Positions 41,393-53,225 are shown, counted from the first letter of the stretch. The stretch: 64,000 nucleotides of DNA from Siphonodentalium dalli (GCA_032622095.1 CP136062.1:197415887-197479886), one strand, 5' to 3'. The notes: generated by a model not told the origin, from the sequence alone. Numbers and translations: made by a program.

Positions 41393-41704
41393 TTACAATA
41401 ATTCGACTGGTAACCTTATATATAAAGACGTTGAATTGAGTAATAAGCGGAAAGTGATGGTACTGTATCTGCTGCCAACATATAAATGAATAAAAGTGCT
41501 ACCATTCCTTACTCTATGTAATTTATGCACATTATTATATTGGTCGAAACATTGTAAAAAGTCCGGAACAGAAAGAATCTTTGTAAGGTTCAGTGGCTGT
41601 AAATATTCAGGTGTCAGGTATAAAACAGTCGACTTACTGACATTAGATAGGTGGCAGAACACTAATTTTCCCAACTGGAATGAGACATCTGTATGGGAGA
41701 ACAC
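41393..41704 (-). other. Open frame downstream of the reverse transcriptase, doubtful
   Basis: 103 codons open from a GTG; no ATG at its head. It includes LTPEYLQPLNLTKILSVPDF and ends LYIRLPVELL. It follows the 838-codon frame on the same strand by 150 bp. It shows no GIY-YIG pattern and no other domain. It may be 3' sequence of the same element or chance. Confidence 0.2.
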
Positions 41705-41854
41705 ACACAGCAGTGATACAGTACATTATACGATTGAATTGTGAATTTTGAGGATTATCAATAGGTATACAGGTAATCCAGAGACTAAAACTTTATAATT
41801 TCATTAAAGATTTATGGTGGATTCCAAATAAGCCGGTGTGTTATAAGTAATATA

Positions 41855-44371
41855 TCATAAATTATATATAGAAAATACTCTATAAGTAGTGGGATAGCTT
41901 TCTGTGTGGCCGTTTCTTAGTAAGTAAAATAGTATGGAGTTTAGGGCCAACTTTATGGCAAAATCGAACATTAGCAGGTAATGCATTAAATTACGTGCCC
42001 TTTTATGGTTATTGGTAGACTTAGAGAATAGTACCGGTACATATACAGTAGATGGAGTGTCATTATATTGGGAAGTGCTACCTAAATTTAGAGAAGATGC
42101 GCCTGTACTGGCGATCTGAGAAGCATGTAATAAACTATCTAGAGGTTGTGTACCACTTGTACTAGTAGGTATACATCCAAATTCTTTCTTAAAAATGACA
42201 TCATAAGGGATGATTTGTTTAATGGCAAAAGGTTCAGGGTAGCCACATCTAGTGAGTCTAATAAGAAATAGGCTAATGTAAAATAGGTAATCATCCCTAC
42301 ACGAAGGAAGAGTGTCTAAAGTACCGGGGGACTCTGCGTTTATAATACCGACAAATACACCAATTGGATGGTCACTCTCGAAATGAGTGTACGAGTATGT
42401 ATTAAAAGGTTTTTGGTAAAGGCCTACATGCAAGCCTTGGTTATAAAATAGTTCATGATTTATGCTAATGGTTATATCAAGGAAATCAACCTTAAACTTG
42501 CTAACTGATACATCCAAATTAATATGTTTTGGGTAGGTATCACGCAATCCACTAAGAATTGTCAACAATAATTCATGTTTCACCTCAACGAACAAGATGC
42601 CATCATCTATATATCTCAAAAAGATTTTAATAGGTTCCACTAATGGAACATTTTGGAACATATAATATTCACATCTAAGCAAGATGATATTTGCGGCTTG
42701 TGCTGAGAAAAAACTGCCCATCGCTAATCCTTCTGTCTGTAGGTACATATGTTTAAAGCCAACATGGAAAAATGCATAATCTTGGATGAACTTAAATAGG
42801 TCAACCATAAAGTTAAAGTGGGTATCATCAATATCTAAGATATGGCGAATAAACTCAAGTGCATCATACACATCAGAGTTTCGAATAGCTGTATATAAAG
42901 ACTGAAAGTTTGAACTGATAAACCAATAGTTATTGAGTTGTTCTGGTGTTACATTAAGTGAATTAAATTCGTGGATGGCGTGTAATGAATCTTTACATAT
43001 GGTCCAAGTAATGTTATTTCTGTCAAAATGGTTATGCAATGCTGCCAAATAATTCTCTAACATATGTCCTAAAATACGTGAGGCACAAGTATTCACACTT
43101 GAATGCGCATTGATGATCGGGCGTGCAGTTAAAGAGGTTTCCACTTTGGGGAAGGGGAAAACTTTCAGTTTATGAACTTTAGGAGTAATATTTAAAGAAG
43201 GAATAATAATATCCGCAGGTTTAACTGCTAAGATTTTATCTAAAATAATTTGTTCAATAGTAGTATCCCTATATTTAAAAGCTATGTAGCGAAGGCGTTT
43301 AACCCCTTCATCAATAATATGATTAATACTACTATAATCATGTAAACTGTATGTAGATGTATCGCTAAGTTGACGCCGGTATTCTTTGGCATACCAAGCA
43401 GTAGTATTAATAGAGATACCCAGTGATGTATCACTGGGTGAAATAATAACACAATGATGGTTAGCATAAAGGTTTAAGGTTTCATTTTCAAATGGAGATA
43501 TATTCTTAAATGTGAGATAATTATCCCCAGGCCAAGAGTTGGTAAATCGATCTATCTTGACAATACTGTCTAATGTGTCATTAACAAAAGTTAGTGGTAA
43601 ACTTGGATGGTTAACATGCGTATACAACAATGTATTGTGTGATTTTAATGGATGAACATTATGTGGAGACATAAGATTAATCGTTTTACGATTACATGTT
43701 TCAAGAGCATCATAACACATGGTTTTCAACCCGGTAACTTGTTTTTCCGGGGAAATTAACGGAGTAGGAATGAAGTTGGCACCTCGTCCTAACGTAGAAA
43801 TCAAGTTCTCCGGCAAACGCCAAGGTACAAAGTTAAAGACCTTATCACGCGTCGTAATATATTCCTTGTTAAGCATAAACAAATAGGAATCTAGTGTCCG
43901 CATATGGGATCGATAGCCAAGATTATGAAATAATAATGATAGTAATGTATCTGACAATTTAATGATAGAAGACATCTCACTGTACTGTGATTGACTCAAT
44001 GTGGAATAATGGGAATATATACTAAAATTACTTCCAATATCATGTAATTCAATAACTGTATCCATATATAGAGATAAGTTTACATTAAAATCATTAATAT
44101 GATTGTCCAATATATCAAATGAGTCATCAAAGGTTGATTGAGTTACATTATTAACATATGTACATTTGATGTCAGAGTATTTTGGAAAAATGCTCTCATA
44201 AGTAAGGATAACATCTTGTCTCCTAGAGGAGGAAAGGTCTAATAATGAATAAGTGTAAGGATCATGAATATGTCTCTGTAAAAACATGATGCCGTCTCCG
44301 AAATTGCTAACATTTTCTTTAAATGCTGATGTACACATTTCTGGATGGTTAAAAAACCGAAAATATGCCAT
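41855..44371 (-). CDS. Penelope-like reverse transcriptase, no endonuclease, motif A Asp replaced
   Basis: 838 codons, uninterrupted, from ATG. RT motifs run in Penelope order: PKVHK (397-401), LTARPIINAHSS (about 414-425, template-binding region), NFQSLYTAI (488-496, motif A), QTEGLAMGSFFSAQAAN (about 545-561, motif B), RYIDDGILF (586-594, motif C with D589/D590), DFLDITI (motif D) and GLYQKPFNTYSYTHFES (thumb). In the family, motif A has Asp four residues before LYT; here AAC codes Asn488, one base from GAC. Residues 1-380 are a long N-terminal region of unknown fold. The C-terminus ends in YPTTYRVFSIYNL, about where the connector to a GIY-YIG endonuclease would start, and no such domain follows. 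It could be an endonuclease-free lineage or a just-inactivated copy. Confidence 0.88.
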   Translation of the reverse strand: MAYFRFFNHPEMCTSAFKENVSNFGDGIMFLQRHIHDPYTYSLLDLSSSRRQDVILTYESIFPKYSDIKCTYVNNVTQSTFDDSFDILDNHINDFNVNLSLYMDTVIELHDIGSNFSIYSHYSTLSQSQYSEMSSIIKLSDTLLSLLFHNLGYRSHMRTLDSYLFMLNKEYITTRDKVFNFVPWRLPENLISTLGRGANFIPTPLISPEKQVTGLKTMCYDALETCNRKTINLMSPHNVHPLKSHNTLLYTHVNHPSLPLTFVNDTLDSIVKIDRFTNSWPGDNYLTFKNISPFENETLNLYANHHCVIISPSDTSLGISINTTAWYAKEYRRQLSDTSTYSLHDYSSINHIIDEGVKRLRYIAFKYRDTTIEQIILDKILAVKPADIIIPSLNITPKVHKLKVFPFPKVETSLTARPIINAHSSVNTCASRILGHMLENYLAALHNHFDRNNITWTICKDSLHAIHEFNSLNVTPEQLNNYWFISSNFQSLYTAIRNSDVYDALEFIRHILDIDDTHFNFMVDLFKFIQDYAFFHVGFKHMYLQTEGLAMGSFFSAQAANIILLRCEYYMFQNVPLVEPIKIFLRYIDDGILFVEVKHELLLTILSGLRDTYPKHINLDVSVSKFKVDFLDITISINHELFYNQGLHVGLYQKPFNTYSYTHFESDHPIGVFVGIINAESPGTLDTLPSCRDDYLFYISLFLIRLTRCGYPEPFAIKQIIPYDVIFKKEFGCIPTSTSGTQPLDSLLHASQIASTGASSLNLGSTSQYNDTPSTVYVPVLFSKSTNNHKRARNLMHYLLMFDFAIKLALNSILFYLLRNGHTESYPTTYRVFSIYNL

Positions 44372-44783
44372 GCTGGAAAAATGAGTAAGGTAGTGGTTAA
44401 TATGATGCTGTGTATTTGTATATAAATCATAACTTTGATTCTATGGAACGTGGGTATTATGTATGAGGAAATTATGGACATGAGTGTGATATGAGTGGGT
44501 GAATATTCATATCATGGATCTAATGCTATAATAAATGCAAACAGGTGCACCGGCGAAACCCGACCAATACGATAGCAGAGAGATCTCATGCGATAATGTC
44601 GATGAGGTACGATATAGATAACTTAGAATTAATTTGAGAATTAAATAACTCATATGAATGTGGAATATATATGAGAATGGTGTTATCTGGTTTGGATAGC
44701 TAATCAAATATATTAAATGGGATATAATGCTTTTAGTAAAATCAAACTGGTATACTATATGGAATTAACGACCAAATATCAAC
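44372..44783. other. 5' flank of the reverse transcriptase
   Basis: An in-frame extension without ATG reaches an upstream TAG near 44,445. 'ttttccag' just before the ATG could act as a splice acceptor. The stretch 'gaaattatggacatgagtgt' near 44,468 is repeated in diverged form at about 46,315 ('aaaatatggacatgagcatc'). Confidence 0.4.
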
Positions 44784-46050
44784 CAAGTAATCACTAATGT
44801 ATTGGTTATAGTAAGTATCAGTAGTATAATGTGTAATTAAGTTAATCAGACACCGTGTCAGTTGTAGGTATAACAAATTAACATATAGTTAATGTATAAG
44901 GTGTAAGTCGGATGAAATAAAGTAATCACTCGTCAGTGAGAAATACCATACTGGAATATACCTATGGGTGGTGACTGTATCAGGGTAAAATGATTTAATC
45001 ACTCGTCGATGAGAAGAACCGTATCATAGATAATATATTTTATAGGTGACGATTGTGTTGGGATTATTAAAATTAAATGATATGATCACTCGTCAATGAG
45101 AAATACCAAATTATTAGAATATATTTATAGGTGATGGTTGTAATATGGTTAAATCAAGTAATCACTCGTAAATGAGAGAAAACATTGCAAATAAAATATA
45201 TTTATAGGTGATGATTGTATTAGGGTCTATTGAGATTAAATAATGTAATCACTCGTCGATGAGAAATACCATATAATTAGATTATATTTCTAGGTGAAAA
45301 TTGTATTAGGGGTATTGAAAGTCCCTTAAGTTTAAATTAATAATAGGGATAGAATATGTAAATAACCAGTAACACTAAAACTTAAATCAAGTAATCACTC
45401 GTCAATTACTTCATATGGTAAAGTGACAAAAAGTTTAATGTAGGCATCTCAGCTACTGCCAGTAAACAACATTGTAAAGACCATTCACAAACTATATGAA
45501 GTAATGGTGATGGCGAAAGAATGTAAATATGGATACTTATGGATAAACCAGTGATTGTGTAATCACTCGTCAAAGAGAAATATCATATTATTAAGAATAT
45601 CATAGGTATGTTGTATTAGGGGTTCTTAAAGTAAATCTTGCTTGTATTACTAACAAGGATGGGAAATGTATATGAACAGTATGAAAATATTAATCAAGTA
45701 ATCATTAGTGGATTAATTTTTAAATTAAAGCGATACAGGAGTTAAATGTAGGCACCTCAGCTAACTACGAACATAAACGTTGTATCGATAAGTTATATCA
45801 TATATGCAAGTGAGGGTCATGGCAAAATCAAGTTATAAGGATATCCATAAATAGTTACTGGTAAATCAAGTAATCATTCGTCAGTGAGAACGAACAAATT
45901 ATTAAAAGGAAAGTATTGGTAATGAAATTATTAGGGTTATACAATCGCATCATGTTTGAATTACTAACATGGATGTGAATTATATATAACCAGTATGGAT
46001 AAAAGTCAATCAAGGGATCAATAGTAAATGAGTTCACAAGATATGGTGTG
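44784..46050. repeat. Degenerate tandem repeat upstream of the reverse transcriptase
   Basis: About eleven units share 'caagtaatcactcgtc.atga' (on the RT sense strand: GACGAGTGATTAC) followed by 'gaaatacca'. Starts are near 44,924, 44,996, 45,084, 45,161, 45,248, 45,393, 45,562, 45,701 and 45,872. Short units of 72-90 bp give way to long ones of 140-170 bp, which carry extra 'atgtaggcayctcagcta' blocks. A 'ataggtgatgattgtattag' block recurs within the units. Confidence 0.85.
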
Positions 46051-46080
46051 GCTTAAGTTAGATGTAGATATTATGCGAAT

Positions 46081-46690
46081 ACATACATCAAAATTGATGA
46101 TGATGAACTATAACCTATTCGTGGCATGCTGAGTACCGAGGAACAAACCATGTCGATTAATGAACGATAACCAATTCGTGGCATGCTATGTTATGTGTCC
46201 TAAATCCAAAAAACGCAATATCACCAAAAAATAACAAAATTCCTATGTTTTTAATACACAGCTTGGCATACATACATCAAAATTGATTCTGTAGAAGGCG
46301 TGTGATATGCAGGAGGAAAATATGGACATGAGCATCGTATGCATGGGTGACGACTACAAATCATGTCGATTAATGAACTATAACCTATTCGTGGCATGCT
46401 ATGTGTACCGAGGAACAAACCATGTCGATTAATGAACTATAACTTATTCGTGGCATGCTGAGTACCGAGGAACAAACCATGTCGATTAATGAACTATAAC
46501 CTATTCGTGACATGCTATGTTATGTGTCCTAAATCCAAAAAACGCAATATCACAAAAAAATAACAAAATTCCTATGTTTTTAATACACAGCTTGGCATTT
46601 CAACTACTCGCAATCGCTTCGCTGCGCCCCTTGATTACTTCGCCGCCCCCTTATTAACAAAATTCCTATGTTTTTAATACTTAGCTTGGC
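46081..46690. repeat. Second repeat cluster upstream of the reverse transcriptase
   Basis: 'aaaccatgtcgattaatgaa' followed by 'ctataacctattcgtggcat' occurs about five times. A longer block with 'tatgtgtcctaaatccaaaa' and 'caaaattcctatgtttttaa' is present at 46,190-46,270 and 46,517-46,600, its last part a third time at 46,655-46,690. A GC-rich insert 'cgcttcgctgcgcccc' sits near 46,612. Confidence 0.85.
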
Positions 46691-47479
46691 ATTAATTAAT
46701 TAATATTGAGTTGACAAATTCAGAATCAGAAATTGTTCTACAATAATAATTTATAATTATCATTTATCGTGCCTATACTTATAATAGCGTATACGTTCCA
46801 ATAATTAAGCAGAATCTATGAGAAGTTAATACGGATACTATCAGCATTATGTCGTAGTTTTTATGAAGTTTATTAGTCAATTTTCGGTTCTAAAAAACTA
46901 AATGCCGTCTATTGACAGTTACTGTAGTTCAGGGGAATAACTCTATTGCGTACAATGCACACATTTTAGTGACCTTTTAATCATGTCGGCTAAATGTTAC
47001 GGATCGACGAACTGTCAATATGACGTCACGAATTACTATATCCGGTGTGAGGGTCCGTATAGAGACGTCGCCAAGGACAAGGTCGATTGGGACAATTCTC
47101 AAAACAAAAATTAAAATCCTTGAAATTTAAATGAAATTAGGCTTCATCTTGGACGTGAGGAATTATTCTGACTTCGTCTTTTCAATGTGGATTTAGCGGG
47201 CGTTAGTTCAAAATTATCTGATTCTAATTAATGGCCAGATTTCCGGTGAATACCGTCAATCGTGATCACATTTAGCAGATTACACTAGTCACAACGTGAA
47301 TTCAAGGATTGTACTATTTGTATATACATCCCGCTTTGTTTAATTTTAATCATGTGAATACTACTAGTGCTAGTTTTGTGAAAGTAACATAAATAGGATA
47401 CATAAATACACGGAGACACACTTGTCCCAAACGACATACATGTATCAACACAAGTAAGAAGAAGTAAGATGGATGCTTA
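46691..47479. other. Gene-free stretch
   Basis: No recognisable gene or repeat. Confidence 0.45.
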
Positions 47480-48565
47480 TTGTTTATGTCTAGATCATGC
47501 CATGATTCATGAATCTCTACTGACGCTAGAACGCCGTAGAGATCATATTCCACCTTTACAATTCCCAGGAATTTTTTTTAAGTTTTGACAGGGAACCTTA
47601 TAAAGTAACGCGGGGAATGTACTTCTTTGTTCATACCTGTTGCTTAATGATCTATTCATCGGTAAGTGAAGTTCCCAGCTCGCGATTATATTATTTACGT
47701 GACTTTTGAGACCCGATTCCGCGATAAATATTTATTTTATTCCCTGTCATGAAAATTATTACCGTAAGGCCAAAGTAAAAAGATACTATGTTTCCGCACA
47801 TCGACCGACCCTAAAAATAATATATAGAGGTTATCACCACATATGTTAGGGGTATAGCTACTGTCTCAAAAAACAAGGCATGCTCGGTGGATGTACTGGC
47901 TACCCCCAGACAATGGGATGTAGTCGTCACAATACAAGTACAGTACAGCATATATAATGGCGGTATTATTGGTAAAATTCTTATAAAAAGTTAGTGACAT
48001 CAATTTCCTACCAAGTTTATAGCCAAATTTTATGAAAATGTGCTACATGTACATGTCATGTACATATGTGAATAATAAAAAGCATGAAATTTGATTTTTT
48101 TATCAACCTTAATGTATATTTCCAGTTTCCACTGTGTTGATCAAGTAATACTTTCCCCACAACACGGGTTGGCATTTTCTGTCACTTCGGTCGATGTAGT
48201 TCAATATTTCTTACTGGATAAAAAATATCGAAATAAAATTAAAAACAAAAATGTCCCTACCTACCTACCCTAATTTTTCGCTCTGTTACCGGAAACATAC
48301 AATCTTTTTTCTTTGGCCTAAGCGACATCATGCGAAAGCAATTCTGTAATATCGAGCTGGGAACTTCGCGTACCGATGAATAAATCATTAAGCCACAGGT
48401 ACGTACATGAATGAACAAAGAAGTACATTCCCCATGTTATTTTTTTTGACTTTATACGGTTCCCTGTCGAAACTTAAAAAAAGTTCCCGGGTTTTGTACA
48501 GGTGGAATATGATCTCTACGGGCGTCAGCATTAGTAGAGATTCATGGCATGATCTAGTTTATGTC
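47480..48565. mobile_element. 1.1-kb foldback with ~330-bp arms
   Basis: The left arm (about 47,480-47,820) has inverted counterparts of 48,245-48,565: 'gatcatgccatgattcatga', 'agagatcatattccacct', 'gtacttctttgttcat' and 'taaggccaaagtaaaaagat' all recur as complements in reverse order. Arms are perhaps 75-80% identical. The spacer of about 420 bp contains an end-like fragment 'aggttatcaccacatatg' (47,827) of the 14.4-kb hairpin family and no gene. Confidence 0.8.
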
Positions 48566-50404
48566 ATGATGACATGTAAATCCTACCACACAGTGGCGCT
48601 CTCTATTTGTGGAACTTTTTGGCAAATTGCATGCTGCTTCGGGGAAGGTTGTGCAAACTTACTGTAATTTTTACATTTCAGTCCGTTTATACCTATAATT
48701 CAAGTTATTTGAAATGTGTTTTGCTGCGTACATGCAATGAATATTCTGAACTGATAGTGTGCCCTTTGTTTTTGGAACTTCTCCGGGTACCAAATTCATT
48801 TGTTACAGAGTGTTTATTTTAGCTTAGGCATGGAATAGGATGCTATTATAAATGAGAAACAAAATTATCATTATACGAGGTCACCATTCGTCACTGCGTG
48901 CTGAAATTTCAATAATTTTTCAAAGTCTAAAAGACTAAATTGAATCGCGATATGCATATAATATCATATCATTAGCACAAATAGTGCTATCAAGTACCAA
49001 TCACTGTAGCAGAAGTGTACATGCAATATCCAGTTCATTGAATGAATCATGAGTATAGCCTGGTTGAAATACTACTGTGTGGCGAGTCACACTCGTCTTC
49101 GGGCTATTGAGGCCATGTATGCATGGTGTTATGAACGGTTTGTATTGTGAATGGGTTAAATTATCTGCTCGTAAACCCTCACAGTAGACAATTTTATACC
49201 AGGTTCTATTCAGTATTAAGAAATTGCTCGCAATGGAAATTTGCATGGTACATATTTTGTTAAGATTTTTTGGTCAAAGGTGGTAGCCGGATATTTGGTT
49301 TAAATAACCATCAGTGGCAGTGCTTTGGTTTGTTTTGCCATCAGTCTGTCTGGATCACTTTATGTTTTACTTTTACAAACATATTTCAGAGTTAATAAAT
49401 GGCTGATATATAGAGTCCTGACGAATCTTCCAAAATGAGGACTTAGGCCACCAGATGTACACAAGTACAATGAACCTAAATGCCTGACTTAAATAACTAA
49501 AGGTTGTATTAAATGCTATTTCTAAATCATGTATATGAACCCCATGTTATGTAAACAAACAGTATGTATGAGATAACCAAAACACTAATCGCCAGATATA
49601 CCCCAGGCATTAAGTGAACTTTGGTTAGAAATTCCACCAAATTGTTTATAACGTATCAGTATAGCGCTAGCTAGCCCTCACCTTTCAAGATATCGGTGTT
49701 GAATGAGTCACTGCGAATAAGTCTCTTAAACACATTTCCTCCGTGTTCTTATTGCTCACTCTCTATGTGCTGTATATAAACAAACACTCGACTCACACAA
49801 TGTGTGTTTTGAGGATAATATGGCATTCATACTATCATACATTTGGTATTATTATACTATTATAGTATATTATTAGTATATTCTTTACAACATACATGGT
49901 CAGGGTATTATAATTTAGTAACTGGTATTCCTAAATTATAACCTATAACGAAGGCCATCCATGTATTAACCAATAATGTCCAAATGATATGTATGCGTTC
50001 AGTAACAGTGCGTGGAACAAACCGGTACATTCAATTGTTAATTTGTTATATACCGGTACATGTCAGTGAAATATAAATACACGGTACCATTGAAACCGGA
50101 TTTAAACCGGCACATGCGACTTGAGAATATACTTCAAAGTATCAACCTGTGCGGGTACAATTATTATTCATCTAATCTAATTGTATATTTACATATCATG
50201 GCCTTGGATGGAGTAAGTTTTCGAATAACGTAGTATTATCATATTACCTCCATTCCAAATTACGTAGATACATGTGCTTTGAATGTGCCATGTCCGTCTA
50301 ATCTAATAATATCTCCGAGTTTACGTGGGAAACAAGCAACTGGTATCGTATAAAACATTCGAATTCACTGTTATTGCGGAGCATAAGTTCATATTCACAT
50401 GTGC
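48566..50404. other. Gene-free stretch
   Basis: No recognised gene or clear repeat in 1.8 kb. Open frames such as 48,407-48,667 overlap the foldback arm and have no domain. Confidence 0.45.
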
Positions 50405-50465
50405 AATGTATTGTGATATATAATACTACGGTACCCATGTTATATAATACTACGGTACGCATTGA
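50405..50465. repeat. Two outlying units of the 24-bp repeat
   Basis: 'atataatactacggtac' occurs twice here, 350 bp before the main array, separated by the hairpin at 50,489. Confidence 0.85.
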
Positions 50466-50488
50466 GAAATGGTTGTTAATTTGCTTGC

Positions 50489-50597
50489 GTTCCATAGAGT
50501 ATGGATGCAAGTTGGTCTGACATTTTGTGTGGGACGCGAAAGCGTTCCACACATAACAATGTCAGACCAACTTGCATCCATACTCTATGAACGGAAC
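50489..50597. repeat. 109-bp hairpin between the two parts of the 24-bp repeat
   Basis: Arms starting 'atagagtatggatgcaagtt' pair with the inverse ending 'cttgcatccatactctat'. The loop is 'gacgcgaaagcgttcc', itself a small GCG-GAAA-CGC hairpin. One mismatch/bulge lies at 'ttttgt'/'ataacaa'. 'tggatgcaagttgg' recurs at 50,710. Confidence 0.9.
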
Positions 50598-50814
50598 AAA
50601 ATCAACATCCATTACTTATATTTACACCAAACCGAGTCAACTGGCAGATTAGAAGAGCATTAAGCGCAGTTATTCTCGTGAATTGATGCAAGTTGCGTCT
50701 ACACAAACATGGATGCAAGTTGGGGTCAGCGCGTGACGTCATGTGACGTAATTTCGACCAACCAACGTCCTGCATTCATGTTTCCAACGCGAATGCATGT
50801 GTGGGTGTAAATAT

Positions 50815-51538
50815 TGTTATATAATACTACGGTACGCATGTTATATAATACTACTGTACGCATGTTATATAATACTACGGTACGCATGTTATATAATACT
50901 ACGGTACGCATGTTACATAATACTACAGTACGCATGTTATTACTACAACGGTACGCATGTTATATAATACTACGGTACGCATGTTATATAATACTACGGT
51001 ACGCATGTTATATAATACTACGGTACGCATGTTATATAATACTACGGTACGCATGTTATATAATACTACGGTACACATGTTATATAATACTACGGTACGC
51101 ATGTTACATAATACTACGGTACGCATGTTATATAATACTACGGTACGCATGTTACATAATACTACGGTACGCATGTTATATAATACTACGGTGCACATGT
51201 TATATAATACTACGGTACGCATGTTACATAATACTACGGTACGCATGTTACATAATACTACGGTACGCATGTTATATAATACTACGGTACGCATGTTATA
51301 TAATACTACGGTATGCATGTTATATAATACTACGGTACGCATGTTATATAATAATACGGTACGCATGTTATATAATACTACGGTACGCATGTTATATAAT
51401 GCTACGGTACGCATGTTATATAATACTACGGTACGCATGTTACACAATACTACAGCACGCATGTTATTAATACTACGGTATGCATGTTATATAATACTAC
51501 GGTACGCATGTTGTATAATACTACGGCACGCATGTTGG
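50815..51538. repeat. 24-bp tandem repeat, about 30 units
   Basis: The unit is 'tactacggtacgcatg' followed by 'ttatataa'; common variants are 'ttacataa', 'tacacatg' and 'ctactgtacg'. A 24-bp period keeps frames open on both strands, giving spurious repetitive peptides. Each unit contains GTAC and the near-palindrome TTATATAA. Confidence 0.95.
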
Positions 51539-51709
51539 TAGAAAACATAGTCCCACGCAAATCTAGCAATTATTTGAGAAACTCATCATTTTCCGGTTTT
51601 AACACGATTCTGGTATTATGTTATCAGTCTATGTTGTAGCTGTCGAAATTCTTGTGGTACATGCACGTGCATTGCTCTGAATCGGTGCTCTGACAGAGGT
51701 CAATATATA

Positions 51710-52293
51710 CATGTACATATACATGTGAGATAGCTAATTCTGGTAGAGATAGGCAAGTCACATGTACAAATACTTAGTGGAAACCTCTCTCGACAACAAG
51801 GCATATATAAGAGAGCAAAGCTGTCGATATCGCCATATTTCAGTAATTTCATTCTGTCGAATATTTGTAAATTTAAAGACTTGTTATGGACTTGTTCGAG
51901 CGCGTGAAACTGGTAAGTTGATACTCAGGCGCTATGCCAACATGGGGAATGTAGCATTCTACTAACATCGCCGAATATTTCAAAGAAAGAAATCGACCAT
52001 ACCACTCCATATATAGAAAACATCGTCTGAACTACGTTGATTGAAAATATTTATATCTCGATTCGGGACGCAACTATTGGCGATAAACTAACAAAACGAT
52101 TGAGTTCATTCAATTCATTCATTCAATTGAGTTCATTCAATTCATTCATTCAATTGAGTTCATTCAATTAATATATAAGAATGGCGGTGTGTTATGTAAA
52201 TTTAGATTAATATTCGTAAAAAATAACTACTTTGAGCCAGATTATTGGCAATTTCAATTTGATCACCCTACCGGAGTGTTTCACGTCACTTTA
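51710..52293 (+). repeat. LTR-like dispersed repeat, third copy
   Basis: 'ggcatatataagagagcaaa' (51,800) holds a TATATAAG that could serve as a TATA box. Downstream, 'aaagacttgttatggacttg', 'ctggtaagttgatactcagg' and the block to 52,293 match 28,880-29,261. An inserted 'attgagttcattcaattcat' repeat (52,099-52,168, about 2.5 units) is absent from the other copy. It could be an LTR with a leader intron; this is inference. Confidence 0.6.
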
Positions 52294-52965
52294 AGTAAAC
52301 CACCTGGTATACAGTATTCCTGAACAATGTCAAACATAATTTAATTTTCGACGCTGTTGGGTTATTTTGAACGCTACGCAGCAGGTAATTCAATATTGGC
52401 AAAGTCATCAGTGTCTCATCTGTCATATACAGTTTGGTATGAAGTATATGGATCGATACCAAGACACCTTGGTGACGTTGATAATTAAAGTCAACAGAAG
52501 CTGTTTTAACTGAAAACTAAGGACGTGTTTGAGCCTTTGAATTGTTATTAAACATTGTTTAATTCCACCAAACATATGTTGCACGATAAGACGTATTATT
52601 CCATATGGACATATATAGGAAACATTAACGGTTTCTTCATAATCACGAGAATAATGATGCTATCAATTGCACTTAGGTCCGAGCCCTCCACCGACAAGTT
52701 CAACCCATTTAGCATTTATAGTGAGAGTGAGATAGCGGGTGGGAGGCTATGGAAATGCTCATTTTTTATTCGAAAACACTGACTACTTGTGGTCGACTTG
52801 CATGTACATTGTCCGCCGTCGATGATTGGGTACTCATAAATAAGCACGATGCTTGAAAAGTGACCAACGGGAATGCATTAACAAGAGCACCACCAGGTTT
52901 TGTTAAATACGCCCGATAGCAAAGAAAATAGTTGTCATCTTTCAAATACATCTATACTATATATT
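52294..52965. other. Gene-free stretch
   Basis: No recognisable gene or repeat. Confidence 0.45.
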
Positions 52966-53225
52966 TTGAGACTTCGTATATATGTGTGTGTGTGTGTGTA
53001 CTTCATAGAATCCAAAACGCGTGTAAAGATTGAGCTCAAACTTCCTATGTAAGTGTCAAATCCCACCGACACGACCGTGGTCAAGGTTTAGAGAAGCTCA
53101 GAGCACCCGTTCTCCAATCTCAAATCACCGCAAAGGCACGGCGGGGGTTAATCAAGTGATTATTTAATGAGCGTTTGTTTTTGACGCATCTCTATAAAGA
53201 GCGTCTGTTTGCCATTCAACGTTAT
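52966..53225 (+). repeat. ~260-bp dispersed repeat, copy 1
   Basis: 'tatattttgagacttc', a TG or TA simple repeat, 'gattgagctcaaacttcc', 'agcactcattctccaatc'-like and 'taatgagcgtttgtttttga' follow in the same order as in 54,164-54,430. Confidence 0.85.

Noticed and set aside
41393-41704. Endonuclease ORF downstream of the reverse transcriptase
   Set aside because: No GIY-YIG pattern or other nuclease motif, and the frame has no ATG at its head.
44784-46050. Hammerhead ribozymes in the repeats upstream of the Penelope-like ORF
   Set aside because: Some units contain CTGACGAG on the RT sense strand, reminiscent of the CUGANGA core. Other units have TTGACGA or TCGACGA, and no GAAA plus closing stem follows at the right distance. 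A covariance-model search would settle it.
50814-51541. Open frames of about 180-218 codons over the 24-bp array
   Set aside because: Same cause: a repeat period divisible by three, open on both strands.
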